Below, piece by piece: positions 10,371 through 20,215 of a stretch of 35,000 nucleotides of DNA. The translations under genes were made by a program, and so were the position numbers. The stretch spans positions 865,001 through 900,000 of the forward strand of contig CAUYUJ010015294.1 of assembly GCA_963575745.1 (NCBI GenBank), in the 5' to 3' direction. Source of the DNA: Prorocentrum cordatum. Its lineage: Eukaryota; Sar; Dinophyceae; Prorocentrales; Prorocentraceae. The notes beneath the pieces were generated by a model that saw only the letters and a program-made list of their open reading frames with translations, had not been told where the DNA came from and did not search any database. Position 1 is the stretch's first letter. Every line of letters begins with the position of its first letter.

Positions 10371-10822
10371 GGGTGTCGAACTTTATCGTATGCTCCTCCG
10401 GAAGTTCCAAGCCGAGATTTTGAGATGGCCCTAGACAAGATGGTGATACATTTGCCACGCAAATTGATGAGACTGGTCGCAAGTTGGGTACACGTTCGAT
10501 TCTGGCCAAACCACGGGCTCAAACGTATGGCATTGATCAGATAGGCACCGCTTGTTTTTTCAGACTGCGAACGATATGCTGTTTGGCTCGGACTTTCTTC
10601 CCTTAATTGGACCATACATAGAACGCATCGGTTCGTGATCGTCACGCGATAAGCAAACGGGCCCTCCACATGTGAGCCACCTTTCGTGTTGCTATGGTGC
10701 GACGTTAGCCCCATGTGCGTTGAGAGTGTCTCCCCGCAGACACCCCCGTCAGCCTTCGTCAAGTTACAAATGAAATTCCTGACCAGAGGAGAAGGGGGAG
10801 CAACGAGTTCAGGGCTCCCCAT
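10367..10822 (-). pseudogene. LINE C-terminal Cys/His finger region
   Basis: The 151-codon frame contains FICNLTKADGGVCGETL followed by HMGLTSHH, and then NRCVLCMVQL. This gives two Cys pairs, the first with His residues at finger-like spacing. This matches the C2H2-like fingers I associate with the C terminus of dinoflagellate LINE polyproteins, thought to bind nucleic acid. The second finger seems to have lost its His residues. It follows the RT segment after about 100 bases. Confidence 0.6.
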
Positions 10823-10928
10823 CCACGGACATGTCTAGCAGCAGACCCCCTCCCTCTTCAAGCTCCCCCAATTGCAACAAGTCATTTCGGAACTGCTCTG
10901 CCCAAGGGTTCCCATTTTCAATCAGGCC

Positions 10929-11489
10929 TTATGCGTTGAGGACCTCCCCATTCAGAAGTGGGAGCACCCCACAAATCGCTGCTAGGGTCTGTCCGTGTCG
11001 CCCAGGATGCCACACAAGATTTAGCAGCCATCGCAATCTGTGAGACGCAACGCCAAGAAAGTGGGTACGAGGCGAGCTGTTTTCCACACTAACCCCATTT
11101 TTCTGTGATTTGTGATGGACAACTCCCTTTTCAGTGAACGTATTGTGCACTTTTCTCCCAAGCATTTTGCGCACGAGCCCTAGGAGGACGACGTCAATGG
11201 CGTGCACGTCCTGCTCCGAGAGGGTCCCATTCGCCCCGGAACATGATATGAGCCCTGAAGCGCAGCACCCTGAACTATGGCCCGGAACACCTGGACCTTC
11301 AAGTGTAATGGTGTCTTGGCGTACCAGTATCGTCCCAAAATTGCCCACGCAACTCTGGCAGCGGCCACGCGACGGTCCCGCGCGGGACCGAACACGAAGC
11401 GATGAACTTGCCGGCCCCCCAAATAAATAACGAGCGTCTGAAACCGTCCGCCCCTCTAGTTTCTTGCCCCTGAAAATCTCACGATCCAA
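10929..11489 (-). pseudogene. LINE RT thumb and C-terminal segment
   Basis: A 186-codon frame overlaps the end of the RT core frame by a few bases in another phase. It holds SDARYLFGG, resembling the family's DARYLGG segment, then VLLGLVRKMLGRK and ASHRLRWLLNLVWHPGRHGQ, patterns found after the palm in LINE polyproteins (LGRKVLG and R-R-L-x-WL-x-x-L). Its placement directly after motif C on the minus strand supports the assignment. Confidence 0.7.
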
Positions 11490-12631
11490 ATTTTGAGGTG
11501 TTGGGAGATGATGCGATTTTCTTCCTTACCGTACTTCAGAAGTTCCTGAACCTTCTGTGCCAGAATGGTATTCCCAATGTCATCGATAAAACTAGTGAGC
11601 CACAGGGCGTACGATTGCCCAGCATGGTGAAACGTAGTCGGAATACTCGTATGCAACGCAACATGCATTCCATTCACTCCATTCGCATGGCCTGTGACAA
11701 AAAACCGGGGCCCGGCATGGCCCCCTGGCATAACGCCAAGACGCACCCGCACACCAGTACTCGACGCACGCGACATCTGAAGATGAGCATGCTGCACTCG
11801 CTGCGCAGAGAACCCGGCCGTCATCGGGCCCATACAGGTCAACGACTCGAGGCAACATGTTGACCAATACTCCAAAAAGCGTTGGTTCCATCATGGAACC
11901 GAGAGGGAGCTAACCATCCCTGCTTCGCTGCACGCCACGCTGCAACTCTCTGTATCAACATCGGTTCCTCGTGGCGACGGCCCGGCAACCCTCCGTAGGC
12001 GTACAAGGGCTTCCACTGCGAAGTCGCCTTGAGCAAGCAAGCTCCGCTAGAACGTGCGGCCGACCCCGCACAGCATGACTTCCAGCCTCTCGTCCAAGGC
12101 GCCTGGTTTGCCGCTGTCCATGTCAAGCCTCGCTCCCACCCCGCGGTGCCACACTATCGGTGTTTGCCCGCACTGATGTACTTTCGCCAACACAGCGGTA
12201 AACGAACGGGTGAACCACGGAACACGGTCAACATCAGCATCAGCTCCAAGCCCTCGGCGGTGTTTGTCTCGTAGCTTCCACCCTGGACGGAACAGCACGC
12301 TAATGAGCTCATCCGGCCACGACCACGACACCCACGATGTACTCACCTTGAACTTTTGGGCCCACAGCTTGAAGCACTCGAGCTCATGTTGGGCCCACGT
12401 CCAATCATCCCACGCTGGATGGTACGCCGATCCGAGGCCAGGCGGAGGTTGGCGAAAGCCCTGAAGATCAGCGACAAGCCCAAAACATCCGCCGTCTTTT
12501 CCTGAGTGGCACAAGTGTTGTTCCCAGTCAGCGTCTGTGGCCGCGTGCACCCGCGCCTTGAACAAAGCGCGACCTTGTCGCCCAAATCCGCGCCGACTGA
12601 GGAGGCGAGCGAGCTCCCACACCCTCTTCAT
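11456..12631 (-). pseudogene. LINE reverse transcriptase core (broken)
   Basis: Frame 12631-12047 ends with a finger-domain stretch in which PIVWHRGVGARLDMDSGKPG resembles the LINE segment that precedes motif 2. Frame 12126-11839 has YAYGGLPGRRHEE and then FHDGTNAF (11898-11875), the motif A equivalent with its Asp. Frame 11875-11456 has a motif B-like GVRVRLGVMPGGHAGPRFF, and SFIDDIGNT at about 11593-11567 is motif C with both catalytic aspartates (FIDD in place of the common YADD). Three frames are needed to cover the domain, so it is a pseudogene. The product would copy the element's RNA at the nicked target. Confidence 0.85.
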
Positions 12632-12822
12632 GTCCCTGTTCTGCAGAAGTGGAACAAACGCTCGGACAGCTCTGCATCTGCCTCTGCACGCTGCGCCTCC
12701 TTCGCCTGCTTAAGACGCTTACTCAACACACGGATCTGCGCACTCAGTCGGACACACTCGTCGGCATGCGAATCACCAAGACGAGTTCGTAAGTCTCGCC
12801 GCTGTGTATGGAGGTCGCTCAA
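12628..12822 (-). pseudogene. Coiled-coil-like linker between EN and RT
   Basis: A 64-codon frame rich in Arg, Leu, Ala and Glu with a heptad-like pattern (RLSAQIRVLSKRLKQAKEAQ) lies between the endonuclease and RT frames. LINE proteins often have such a helical linker here. The next RT frame begins about at its end (12631), so the spacing fits one original polypeptide. Confidence 0.5.
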
Positions 12823-12983
12823 CCGCCGGCGATCCCGTTGGAAGTGCGCGGGAGCACCGCAGTCTCAGCCAGCGCCTCGATGGTTGCCTTATCAACCGCC
12901 TCCCAAAGCATCTCCCAAGCCTCGTCCACACTGGGGGAGTGAAGGGCCTCCTCCAAGTTTACCTCGATGGACCAGCACGCCTC

Positions 12984-13704
12984 CTACACAGAATCGCAAT
13001 GGACACCGTTCATGAAAAAATTATACAGCTGATTGCGATCAAAAGGGGCACGATTAACCTGAGGACCAGCGGGGTGAAAATACTGTTTACACCGAACGAC
13101 AACTTGGAACTGACAGTGATCGTAATGACGGTTCACTGGCACGACCTGCGATTGCCGACCTTCTCGATGGAGGACCTGGCACACCTCAACGCAGTCAGCG
13201 AGCGCATCGCTGATTCTGATCGATCTTTGAGCTGCCGCCCCTGGGGCCCCAAAACGTTAGACCCGTCGTCACGAAGGTACCGGGCAGGGTGATCCCTAGA
13301 TGGTCGATGATTGAACGCACCTTCGTGGACGCGAAATTATCCTGGACCCCCTCAGCATTACCGATGCGAACACGCTCGCACTCATGTTCCAGCACCGTCG
13401 AATCCCTCTGGCCGAATGCCCCAGTAACGTCCATCCTGAACACAAATGTGGCCCCCTGGAACGAACTCAGCGTATTCACTGCCCACCCGTACATGCGCTC
13501 ACACGTCGTATGGTACGCCTGCCGCTGCCTTCCATACATAAGAGGTGGTGGCCAATACATCAGGACGAAAACGAAATGTTCAGGTCCCCGAAGCGCGAAC
13601 CCACCCACTCTGCCTACCACATCATCAGGTAAGGAATCCTCCAGGGTCTCAAGCCTCCAGGGCACATTCCTCAACGAACGCCCCCAGTGCATTTGAACTT
13701 GCAT
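12984..13704 (-). pseudogene. LINE endonuclease domain (broken)
   Basis: The first frame (13704-13195, 169 codons) contains FVLMYWPPP, in the place of the family's VYaP strand. It also has FVFRMDVTGAFG, where GDFNAHLG-like residues normally carry the catalytic Asp and Asn; here only the D and a G-A-F remnant survive. Later comes TGLTFWGPRGGSSKIDQ, matching the family's T-W-P-G-x-x-S-x-IDhI strand. A second frame (13184-12984) continues with RHYDHCQF, at the position of the SDH catalytic motif, so the Asp-His pair is retained. A frameshift between 13195 and 13184 separates the parts. The enzyme would nick target DNA to prime reverse transcription. Substitutions at the D-x-N site suggest it is inactive. 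Confidence 0.75.
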
Positions 13705-14029
13705 TTTTCTGGGTGGGGTTCAGTGTTACTCCTTGCGTACACGCAGGGTTGCACGTTCAATCTCTTGCGGATCGGCACGACGTTTTTCGTTGCGACGAGC
13801 TCCGCGCAGTCAAGGCAGTGTTTCATGCAGGCGTTTCTTTTCCCATGTGGGTCGCGCTCAGGTCCCACCAGCCCTCGGGGCGTGAATGGTTTAGGGTACT
13901 CATGTCTCCAATCCCCTTCACCCCCGTCGGGGAGGGGGCTCACTACTGGTCCTCATTGATATACACCCCCTCCCCCATCAGACCGGCGACAAACCCGGGA
14001 CCATGGCGACACCCTCATCAACATCCCTG
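13705..14029. other. Unassigned stretch upstream of LINE
   Basis: Open frames of 90 codons occur on both strands over the same bases. Neither has a recognised domain. The missing endonuclease N terminus is not visible here. Confidence 0.45.
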
Positions 14030-14315
14030 GCGACAAAACAATGAAAAGTGCATGTTGCACAAAACTATGGACCATGCGCAAACGCACCGCGATCACTTTG
14101 CATTGCTTTTTGAAAGCGACGGCGGGGTAGGCGGCATACTGCCTGCTGTGTGGAATGCCAACACCCCGACCCCTTGCAGATACAAGGCCAAATGCTGTTT
14201 GCACCAAAATTTGGAACATGCGCTGCACGCCCCGCGATCACTCTGCAGTGGGTTTTGAAACCGACGGCGGGGGGGCGCATCTTGCCTGCTGCGTGCAATG
14301 CCACCACCCCAAAAC
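14030..14315. repeat. ~143-bp tandem duplication, two copies
   Basis: The series TGTTGCAC.AAAA..TGG, CATGCGC, CGCGATCACT, TTTTGAAA.CGACGGCGGGG, CTGCCTGCTG and GCAATGCCA.CACCCC occurs from about 14053 and again from 14196, diverged by roughly one base in six by eye. Confidence 0.88.
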
Positions 14316-14389
14316 CATCCCCGTCAAACACACGGTATTAGATGGCGAGAAACGCAATCATATCTAAAGGCTGGCACCGCAAGGCAGGT

Positions 14390-15805
14390 GGGACGAAGGA
14401 GGGGGGAGCTCGCTATGGGGCAACGAACGTGAGAGGGGTGTGCCCAATATGCAGGGGGGGGCGCATGCGGATTCTGCCCCTGGGCCTTACTTGGGGACCC
14501 TTTTTATAGGGCCACGGAGTGTCAGAGGTGTATCGAAGTGGGAGGCGGGAACTCATGTAAATCCTAACATTTGGGCCGTAGTTCGGGCCACCGGCTGGGC
14601 CACGAAACGTGTGAGGGGTGTGCCGACACCAGAAGCGGGAACTCATGTGAACCCTTGCAGCTGGGCCTTACTTGGGGTTCCATATGGAGCCACGAAGCGC
14701 GTGGGGGGGGTCCCCGACATGACAGGCGGGAACCCATGTGAACCCTGGCATGTGGAACTGAGCTGGAGCTCCCTACGGGACCCCGGAACGTGCGAATGGT
14801 GCGCAGAAGCGACAAGCTGAAACTTCTGTGAACGCATGCGTTGCGGCCCCAGCTGGAGCTCCCTATGGGGCCACGAAGCGCCTGAGGGGTGTGCCACCAT
14901 GAAAGGCGGAAGCTTATGTGAACTCTCGCGTTTGGGCCTTCGCTGAAGCTCCCTATGGGGCCACGACACGCGCGAGGGGCGAACCGAAACGGGGACTCAT
15001 TTGAAGTTTGGCGTTTGGGCCTTCATTTGGGCTTCCTCTGGGGCCACGAAGCGGGCAAGGGGTGTGCCAAACTCCTCAGCGAAAACTCGTGCGAACCCTG
15101 GCAGCTAGGACTTAGTTGGACCTACCTGCGGTGCCACGAAGCGCGTATAGGGTCCGAAACAGCAGGCGGGAGTTAAGGTCAACTCTTGCATGTGAGTCTT
15201 AGTTGGGGCTCCTGATGTAGCCGCGAAATGTATGATGGGTGTGCCGAAGTTGGATCCGGGAGCTTATGTGAAATTTAACATGCAGGCCGCAGTTGGAGCC
15301 CCCCATGGAGCCACGAAGCCTGCGAGGGGTGCGCCGACATGAAAGCCGTAATTCGTGAGAGGTTTGGCACTTGGGCCTTCGGCGGGCTCCCTTAAAGGAG
15401 CCACGGAACGTGCGAAACGTGTGCCGAAACAGAAGAGCGGGAGCTCATGTGAACTTTGGAATTTGGGCATTAGTTGGAGCCCCTGGTGGGGCCACGGAGC
15501 GTGTGAGGGGTGTGCCGACATGACACGCGGGAGCCCATGCGAACTGCTCCATTTGGGCCATACATCGGGCTCCCAATGGGGCCACGGACCGTGCGAGGGC
15601 TGTGCCGAATTCAACGGCGGGGGCTCATGTGAACTTTCCTCAGGCATTTGGGTCTGACTTGGTTGGGACTCCCTATGGGGCAACGAAGCGTGTGAAAGGT
15701 GTGCCGAAATGATTGGCGGGAGCTCACGTGCACATTGGGAAGCGTGTGAGGTGTGAACCAGCATGGGACATGGACACTTATGTGAACGTCGGCGTGTGGC
15801 CTCAC
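14390..15805 (+). repeat. Degenerate ~89-bp tandem array, left block
   Basis: About fifteen units of 83-100 bases repeat the theme GGCCACGAAGCG, GTGTGAGGGGTGTGCCGA, a CATG-containing segment, GGCGGGAGCTCATGTGAAC, TTTGGGCCTTAGTTGGAGCT and CCCTATGGGG. Units start (CACGAA-like) near 14512, 14600, 14690, 14783, 14873, 14962, 15045, 15135, 15222, 15312, 15401, 15494, 15583 and 15683. Unlike the 77-bp array, every unit has many private substitutions. The block stops at 15805, where LINE sequence begins. Confidence 0.93.
15801..15805. repeat. Candidate target-site duplication, left copy
   Basis: CTCAC, repeated at 17209-17213, flanks the LINE relic. Removing the insert and one copy restores ..GTGGCCTCACTTAGTTGG.., which fits the ~89-bp unit consensus (GGGCCTTAGTTGG). 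Confidence 0.55.
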
Positions 15806-17208
15806 ATACGAAAAAAGGCACAGTTGATCAGTGCGACAGTTATCGCCCAATCAGCCTGCTGTGCGTCATGTACAAGATGTTTGCTACCTGTTGTTGGCAA
15901 GACTTCAAGATGCAGGCGCCGAAAACCGACTCACAACAACACAGTTTGGGTTCAGGAGGAAGCGGGGCACGTCCGATGCAGTGCACGCAGTACGCTTGTA
16001 TAATTAGATGTCGCACGCTGACCGCGAAGGAAAAGTATATAACCCTTTTCGCGCCGGACTGGGGAAAGCGCTGGACTCTATTAGCGTGGACGCTCTGCTC
16101 GAAGAACTGGAAACAATTGGGGTGTCCAACAATGCGCTTAGCATGATCCAGGAGATATACAGAGACAAAATTTTATCCATCGCAGACGGCCCGCGGATAT
16201 CGCGAAAGCGGAACCAAATATCCGGCATTTCTCAAGGTTGTCCATTATCTAAATGTCCCTTCGTCATGGTCATGAGCGTGACCATCGAAAATGCAAATAA
16301 ATTTGATGAATACACACTGAGCTCATAGGCTTCCGGTGACCTTGCGATCCTCCTGTACGCGGAAGACACACTTCTGGTGGGGCGCCACGACAGACCTATG
16401 CAGAAGGGGTTGGATGCGATAGCAACAGCAGGCAAAGAAGTCGGCATTGAACTACACTGAAACAAATTCCAACTTCTGCAATCGAGGTGCGACGTTGTAC
16501 TGCGAGGCCCTGCTGGACACATTCAATATGTGGGAGCACATGTTTTCAGTTCTGGGAGGATCAAGCAATAACTCAGCCGCTGATTTGGAGCAGCTTGGGG
16601 CGAGTTCCAGAGATATAGAAGGGCATGAAAACACACGTCGATCCGCATGTCAAGGAAATGGGAAATGTTTGGGGCACTCATCACGACCAAAGTCGTGTAT
16701 TCGTTGAATTCCGCGTGGTTGAACACATCAGAAAGGCGGCGTCTTGATGTATTCCAAGCGAGGTGTATTCGAAGTATTTTGAACATCCCGCCTTCTTATA
16801 TTCCAAGACTATCGAACAAACGTGTATTAGAAAAGGCAGGCGCGAGACCTTACAGCGACCAGCTGCTAAGCCATCAACTTCTATGGTTTGGACACGTCGG
16901 CCGCTGCAGGGATGACGACGTGCGTCGGAAGCTAACGCTCCAACTGGGGAGCGCGAAACCTGCGATGGATTCTAACGGGCGGGCGCCCAGGCGTCCCAGA
17001 CATGAGTTGGCGAAACGTTGATACAGCTTGATTCGCAGCAGTTTTGGCCCCGACTCTGCCCTGGTGGATTGCATGGCAGACGAACGAACGTGGCGTCAGT
17101 TTGCAACAAACTTTGCGCTTGACGGCCGCGCTGCACACTGGCCTTCTTGCCCTGGCAATGCACGGTTTCAATTGTCCACGCGCCGAATGGCGTAAGGCTT
17201 TTCGCGCG
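15806..17208 (+). mobile_element. Second LINE relic inserted in the ~89-bp array
   Basis: About 1.4 kb of RT-like sequence sits exactly between two blocks of the same tandem array and is bounded by CTCAC. It starts inside the RT domain, with no endonuclease, so it is a 5'-truncated insertion. It differs from the minus-strand LINE in its motifs and its C-terminal part, and so belongs to a different LINE lineage. No poly(A) tail is visible at the right end. Confidence 0.85.
15825..17165 (+). pseudogene. LINE-type reverse transcriptase (decayed)
   Basis: Across several frames the order is as follows. SYRPISLLCVMYKMF (about 15838-15882) is the RT finger motif. A GFR-like segment lies near 15945. 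KALDSISVDALLEELETIG (about 16068-16124) is motif A with its Asp. GISQGCPLSKCPFVMVMSV (about 16226-16282) is motif B. DLAILLYAEDTLLVG (about 16339-16383) is motif C, where the usual YADD has become YAED. Further on, RRLDVFQARCIRSILNIPPS and LLWFGHVGRCRDDDVRR match the C-terminal segment of jockey/CR1-like LINE polyproteins. In-frame stops at about 16000, 16327 and 16458, others downstream, and the D-to-E change in the active site show it is dead. Confidence 0.9.
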
Positions 17209-17213
17209 CTCAC
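17209..17213. repeat. Candidate target-site duplication, right copy
   Basis: CTCAC is identical to 15801-15805, and the ~89-bp array resumes here in phase (TTAGTTGGGGCTTCCC). Confidence 0.55.
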
Positions 17214-17540
17214 TTAGTTGGGGCTTCCCATGGGGGCATGAAGCGTGTAAGGGGCGAGCCCGGATTGGAAGCAGCAGATCATGTGAAGCGTTGCGTTTGG
17301 GCCACAGCTGAAGCTTTCTATGGGGCCACGAAGCGTGCGTGGGGCAAACTCAAATGGGAGGCGGGAGCTCATGTGAACTTTGGCGATTTGGCCCTTAGCT
17401 GGGGCCTCATATGTGGCCACGAAGACTGCAAAGGGGTTTGCCGAAATGGCAAGCGGGAAGTAAAGGAAACAGTTGCATTTGGGCCTTCGTTGGGGCTTCC
17501 TGCGGGGCCACGAAGCGCGCGATGGGGTACGTCGACCTGA
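17209..17540 (+). repeat. Degenerate ~89-bp tandem array, right block
   Basis: Four more units continue the array after the LINE insertion, with CACGAAGCG-like landmarks near 17236, 17327, 17416 and 17507. The array ends around 17540. Confidence 0.92.
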
Positions 17541-18020
17541 GAAAGCTATCGGCGAGGCGCAGCCGCTGGAAAGCATCCCGAAGCCAAAAAAAAACAGAGA
17601 GGATCTGAGAGGACGTTCGAATACCTCGGACCTCCCCCTCCTTCCCCCCTCCCTCCCCCCTCCCCCCCTCCAACTCCCAGACATCCAATATAGTAAAAAC
17701 GGGGTCCCTGGATGCGATCTACTCCCCAGGGGCGACGGTTCATCCCGAGTCGTTCCTGGACAGCCCTGGGGCTCGCCGAGGGCCAACAACCGCGGGAAAA
17801 CACGACGGAAAAAAAACACCTCCGCACGCAACTGCGCAAGACCCTGGATGGGGTTGGGCGCCTCCTCCCGGCCTCCACCCCTGGAGCCCACTCCAGCCCC
17901 CCTCGCCCCCTCTGCTCCTCCCCCCCCCCTCCCTCCCCCACTGCCTCCCGACTCGGGACCGCTGCTGTTGCCGCCCCCTTTTGCATGTCTCTCGAGGCAG
18001 CCCCAGCGCATTGGGGTCCC
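17541..18020. other. GC-rich, C-run-rich stretch, no gene
   Basis: CTCCCCC-type runs occur at 17630-17675 and 17925-17945. Long open frames exist on both strands (for example 17214-18011 minus and 17473-18270 plus), but they begin inside the tandem array and translate to Pro/Arg/Gly-rich sequence. No gene is supported. Confidence 0.6.
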
Positions 18021-18021
18021 A

Positions 18022-18102
18022 CATGGCCGTTTTAGCCCGCATGGCCGCTTTGACCCGCATGGCCGTTTTAACCCGCATGGCCGTTTTAACCCGCATGGCC
18101 GT
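18022..18102. repeat. 18-bp tandem repeat, ~4.5 copies
   Basis: CATGGCCG begins at 18022, 18040, 18058, 18076 and 18094, each followed by TTTTA(A/G)CCCG or a one-base variant. The last copy breaks into CGTTCGCAAGCGG. Confidence 0.96.
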
Positions 18103-18166
18103 TCGCAAGCGGCCTCTCGCAGCCGTCTAAAGCCCTGGCACGGCCGTTACCGTTTGAATGGAGGTG

Positions 18167-18171
18167 GTCGG
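18167..18171. repeat. Candidate target-site duplication, left
   Basis: GTCGG directly abuts the outer edge of the left LTR. The same five bases abut the outer edge of the right LTR at 29522-29526. A 5-bp duplication is usual for Copia integrases. Confidence 0.6.
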
Positions 18172-18352
18172 GATCGAATCAGCGGCGCGGCGTCGGCCCC
18201 TGAGAAGATATCAGTACAATTTATCTCCGCAGCAACGCGAGACCGCGCAACATCAACAGTACAAGTGTGAAACTGGCTGGCCGCCTCGAACCAAGGCGGC
18301 CACGGGCGCAGGGGAGGGCATCAGGAGAGGGCCAGGAATATGTTCCTCGACT
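18172..18352 (-). repeat. 3' LTR of the Copia element
   Basis: Bases 18172-18341 align without gaps to 29342-29511. Both start GATCGAATCAGCGGCGCGGC and end GCCAGGAATAT, and the match continues with one indel to CGACT at 18352. The differences cluster in 18198-18242. The ends are not the canonical TG..CA. LTRs supply promoter and RNA-processing signals; no TATA box or polyadenylation signal can be assigned by eye. Confidence 0.88.
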
Positions 18353-18551
18353 CTGGCACCATCTCCATGTCGCAGACGCCTCTCCCCAACAACAACATCA
18401 CGTCAACGTAGTACACGTGGGAGAGGTCGTTCAAGAGCAGGTCGTCCACGAACATCTCGACCATAACATGATCAAGATCAGACATCCAGACGGAATTCGC
18501 ACAACCCGACCAGATCAATATCAGGTATTGGACAGCATTCGCGCACAACTC

Positions 18552-19131
18552 TTAGCAAGACACACTGGAATTCGGCCACAAATGTATATGACCATTGATA
18601 GTCATGCGCCATTGTCCGGTACCGACCGCTCCCACAACTGCACATCGAGCCAGTCCACCTATCGTGAGTGCATCACAAGTCATTTCTCTGGTATCGCATC
18701 TGAATAGCCCCGTCAATGCACCACGCTCCAGCCGGTCTCGCATAGCACGCACGCTCATTTGGCATTGCAATCTCTTCTGTAGTGATAGCTGTGAAGACAG
18801 CGTGAGAATCGCCCACAAGATACAAACACATCCCGATAACGTTAGCATTAAATGCCTCATGCAACTCCGTGGCACCACGAGACCCCGTGAGAACTTGATG
18901 CCAGAAACCGCGGTGCAACATTCCGAACTCACGCGCTTCCAACTGGTTGGTAAGTTCAGCTCCAAACGTACTGCGCGTCACCCTTGGCTGCTTACGACTG
19001 TAATAATCAAGCGCGTGCATCGATCCACCTGGAATTCCACTCCGTATCTCAATCATCACTAAAATGGCAGCTCGACTCGCCAAACGATCAGCATCATCAG
19101 CACGATTAGCGGAATCGGCTATCACGCACAA
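18552..19131 (-). pseudogene. Copia RNase H domain, C-terminal part (broken)
   Basis: Frame 19131-18673 begins MCVIADSANRADDADRLASR. ADS carries the first catalytic Asp of Copia RNase H. LDYYSRKQPRVTRSTFGAEL holds the catalytic Glu, in the family's SRKQ..v..St..AE pattern. GDSHAVFTAI holds a further Asp. After a frameshift near 18680 the next frame has EMTCDALTIGGLAR, where the family reads D-M-x-AD-x-LTKG, so the final Asp region is altered. RNase H removes RNA from the RNA-DNA hybrid. The domain's upstream part lies on the far side of the nested insertion. Confidence 0.85.
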
Positions 19132-19179
19132 GCATACCGGTGGTTCCAGATGAGCGAAAGAGCGCGTTCTACCGCTGCT

Positions 19180-20215
19180 GGCGGAAAACCAACGGGGGGG
19201 GGTTACTACCGGTTCGAACCCCCCCCCCCCCTGCGGAAAACCGGGGGGGGGGGGTCGCTGCCGGTTCGACCCCCCCCCCAGCTCATCATGAAAAGGGGGG
19301 GGTCACTACCGGTTCGAACCCCCCCCCCCCTCGAAAAACGAAGAGCGGGGGCGCGGACAGTGGCGGGGGCGGTGTTGGCGGGGGCAGTGGCGAGGGGACA
19401 GCGGGACGGTGGTGGGGGCAGTGGGACAGTGGGACAGTGGGACAGCGGTGGGGACGGTAGTGGTGGGAACAGTGGTGGGGACAATGGTGGGAACAGGGGG
19501 GGCAGTGGACAGTGGCGGCGGTGGTGGGGGCAGCGGTGTGAGGACAGTGGGAATGAGGTGGAAACAATGGGACAGTGGAAGGTACAGTGGTGGTGGGGAC
19601 AGTGGTAAAGGCAGTGGCGAGGACGGCGGTGGGACAATGGGACAGAGGTGCAGCGGGGACAGTGGTGGGGGCAGTGGGGGCAGTGGTGGGAACAGTGGGA
19701 CAGCTCAGTGGGACAGCGGAGGAGTCAGTGGGACAGTGGGGACAGTGGGGATAGTCGGGCAGTGGTTGGGGCCGTGGAGACAGTGGGGAGAATGGAACCG
19801 TGGTGGGAACAGCGGTCGGGACAGTGGGGAGTGCGACAGTGGCGGGGGCACCGGTGGGGACAGTAGGGACGGTGGTGGAACCAGCGGGGACAGTGGTGGT
19901 GAGGACAGTGGCGCTGGGAACAACAGTGGGGGATGTGATGCGGACGGTGGTAGGGGCCGGGAGTCGTTTGCTGGCGGTGCGTGGGGTGGTGGGGGGGGGT
20001 CGAACCGGCAGCGACCCCCCTCCGGTTTTCGGGGGGGGAGGGGGGGGGTTCGAACCGGTAGCGACCCCCCCGGCAGCGACCCCCTCCGGATCCGGAGGGG
20101 GGGGGGGGGTCGAACAGGTAGTGACCCCCCCCCGGGTTTTCGAAAGGGAGGGAGGGGGGGGGGGGGGCGAGGGGGGGGGCGACCCCCGGGTTCCGGAGGA
20201 AAAGGTTGGCAATTT
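19180..20215. mobile_element. Nested G-rich foldback element
   Basis: About 1 kb separates the two halves of the RT-RNase H region and has no retroelement coding similarity. Its left end carries three modules on the theme CACTACCGGTTCGAACC within C and G runs (19203-19220, 19255-19270, 19303-19320). The right end carries three inverted counterparts, TTCGAACCGGTAGCGA-like (20000-20014, 20049-20064, 20110-20124). The middle is a (GTGGGGACA)-like minisatellite. Runs of 7-13 G or C give the plus strand strong quadruplex potential. Exact boundaries and a target-site duplication could not be fixed. Confidence 0.8.
19355..19965 (+). repeat. GTGGGGACA/GTGGGACA minisatellite
   Basis: Dozens of degenerate 8-12-base units (GTGGGACA, GTGGTGGGGACA, GTGGGGGCA) run in direct orientation. 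All forward frames are open and Gly/Ser/Val-rich. This is a compositional effect, as the 296- and 152-codon ORFs across it overlap in different phases. Confidence 0.92.

Larger units (their letters stand above)
9636..13704 (-). mobile_element. Non-LTR retrotransposon (LINE) relic, 5' truncated
   Basis: Reading the minus strand from 13704 downward gives an apurinic-type endonuclease (EN) domain, a reverse transcriptase, a Cys/His finger region and a C-terminal helical domain, in the order known for EN-containing LINEs. The modules sit in different frames and are separated by stops, so the element cannot make a single protein. The N-terminal part of the endonuclease is not recognisable upstream of 13704, consistent with the usual 5' truncation during target-primed reverse transcription. 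No target-site duplication could be defined. Confidence 0.85.

Noticed and set aside
14440-15821. ORFs across the ~89-bp array
   Set aside because: They are short, phase-shifting and explained by the tandem repeat.
17214-18270. 265-codon ORFs on both strands
   Set aside because: They start in the tandem array or cross C-run low-complexity DNA into an LTR; no domain is seen.
19203-19320. tRNA-like B box (GGTTCGAACC)
   Set aside because: No A box, acceptor stem or anticodon arm can be found around it; the palindrome belongs to the foldback ends.
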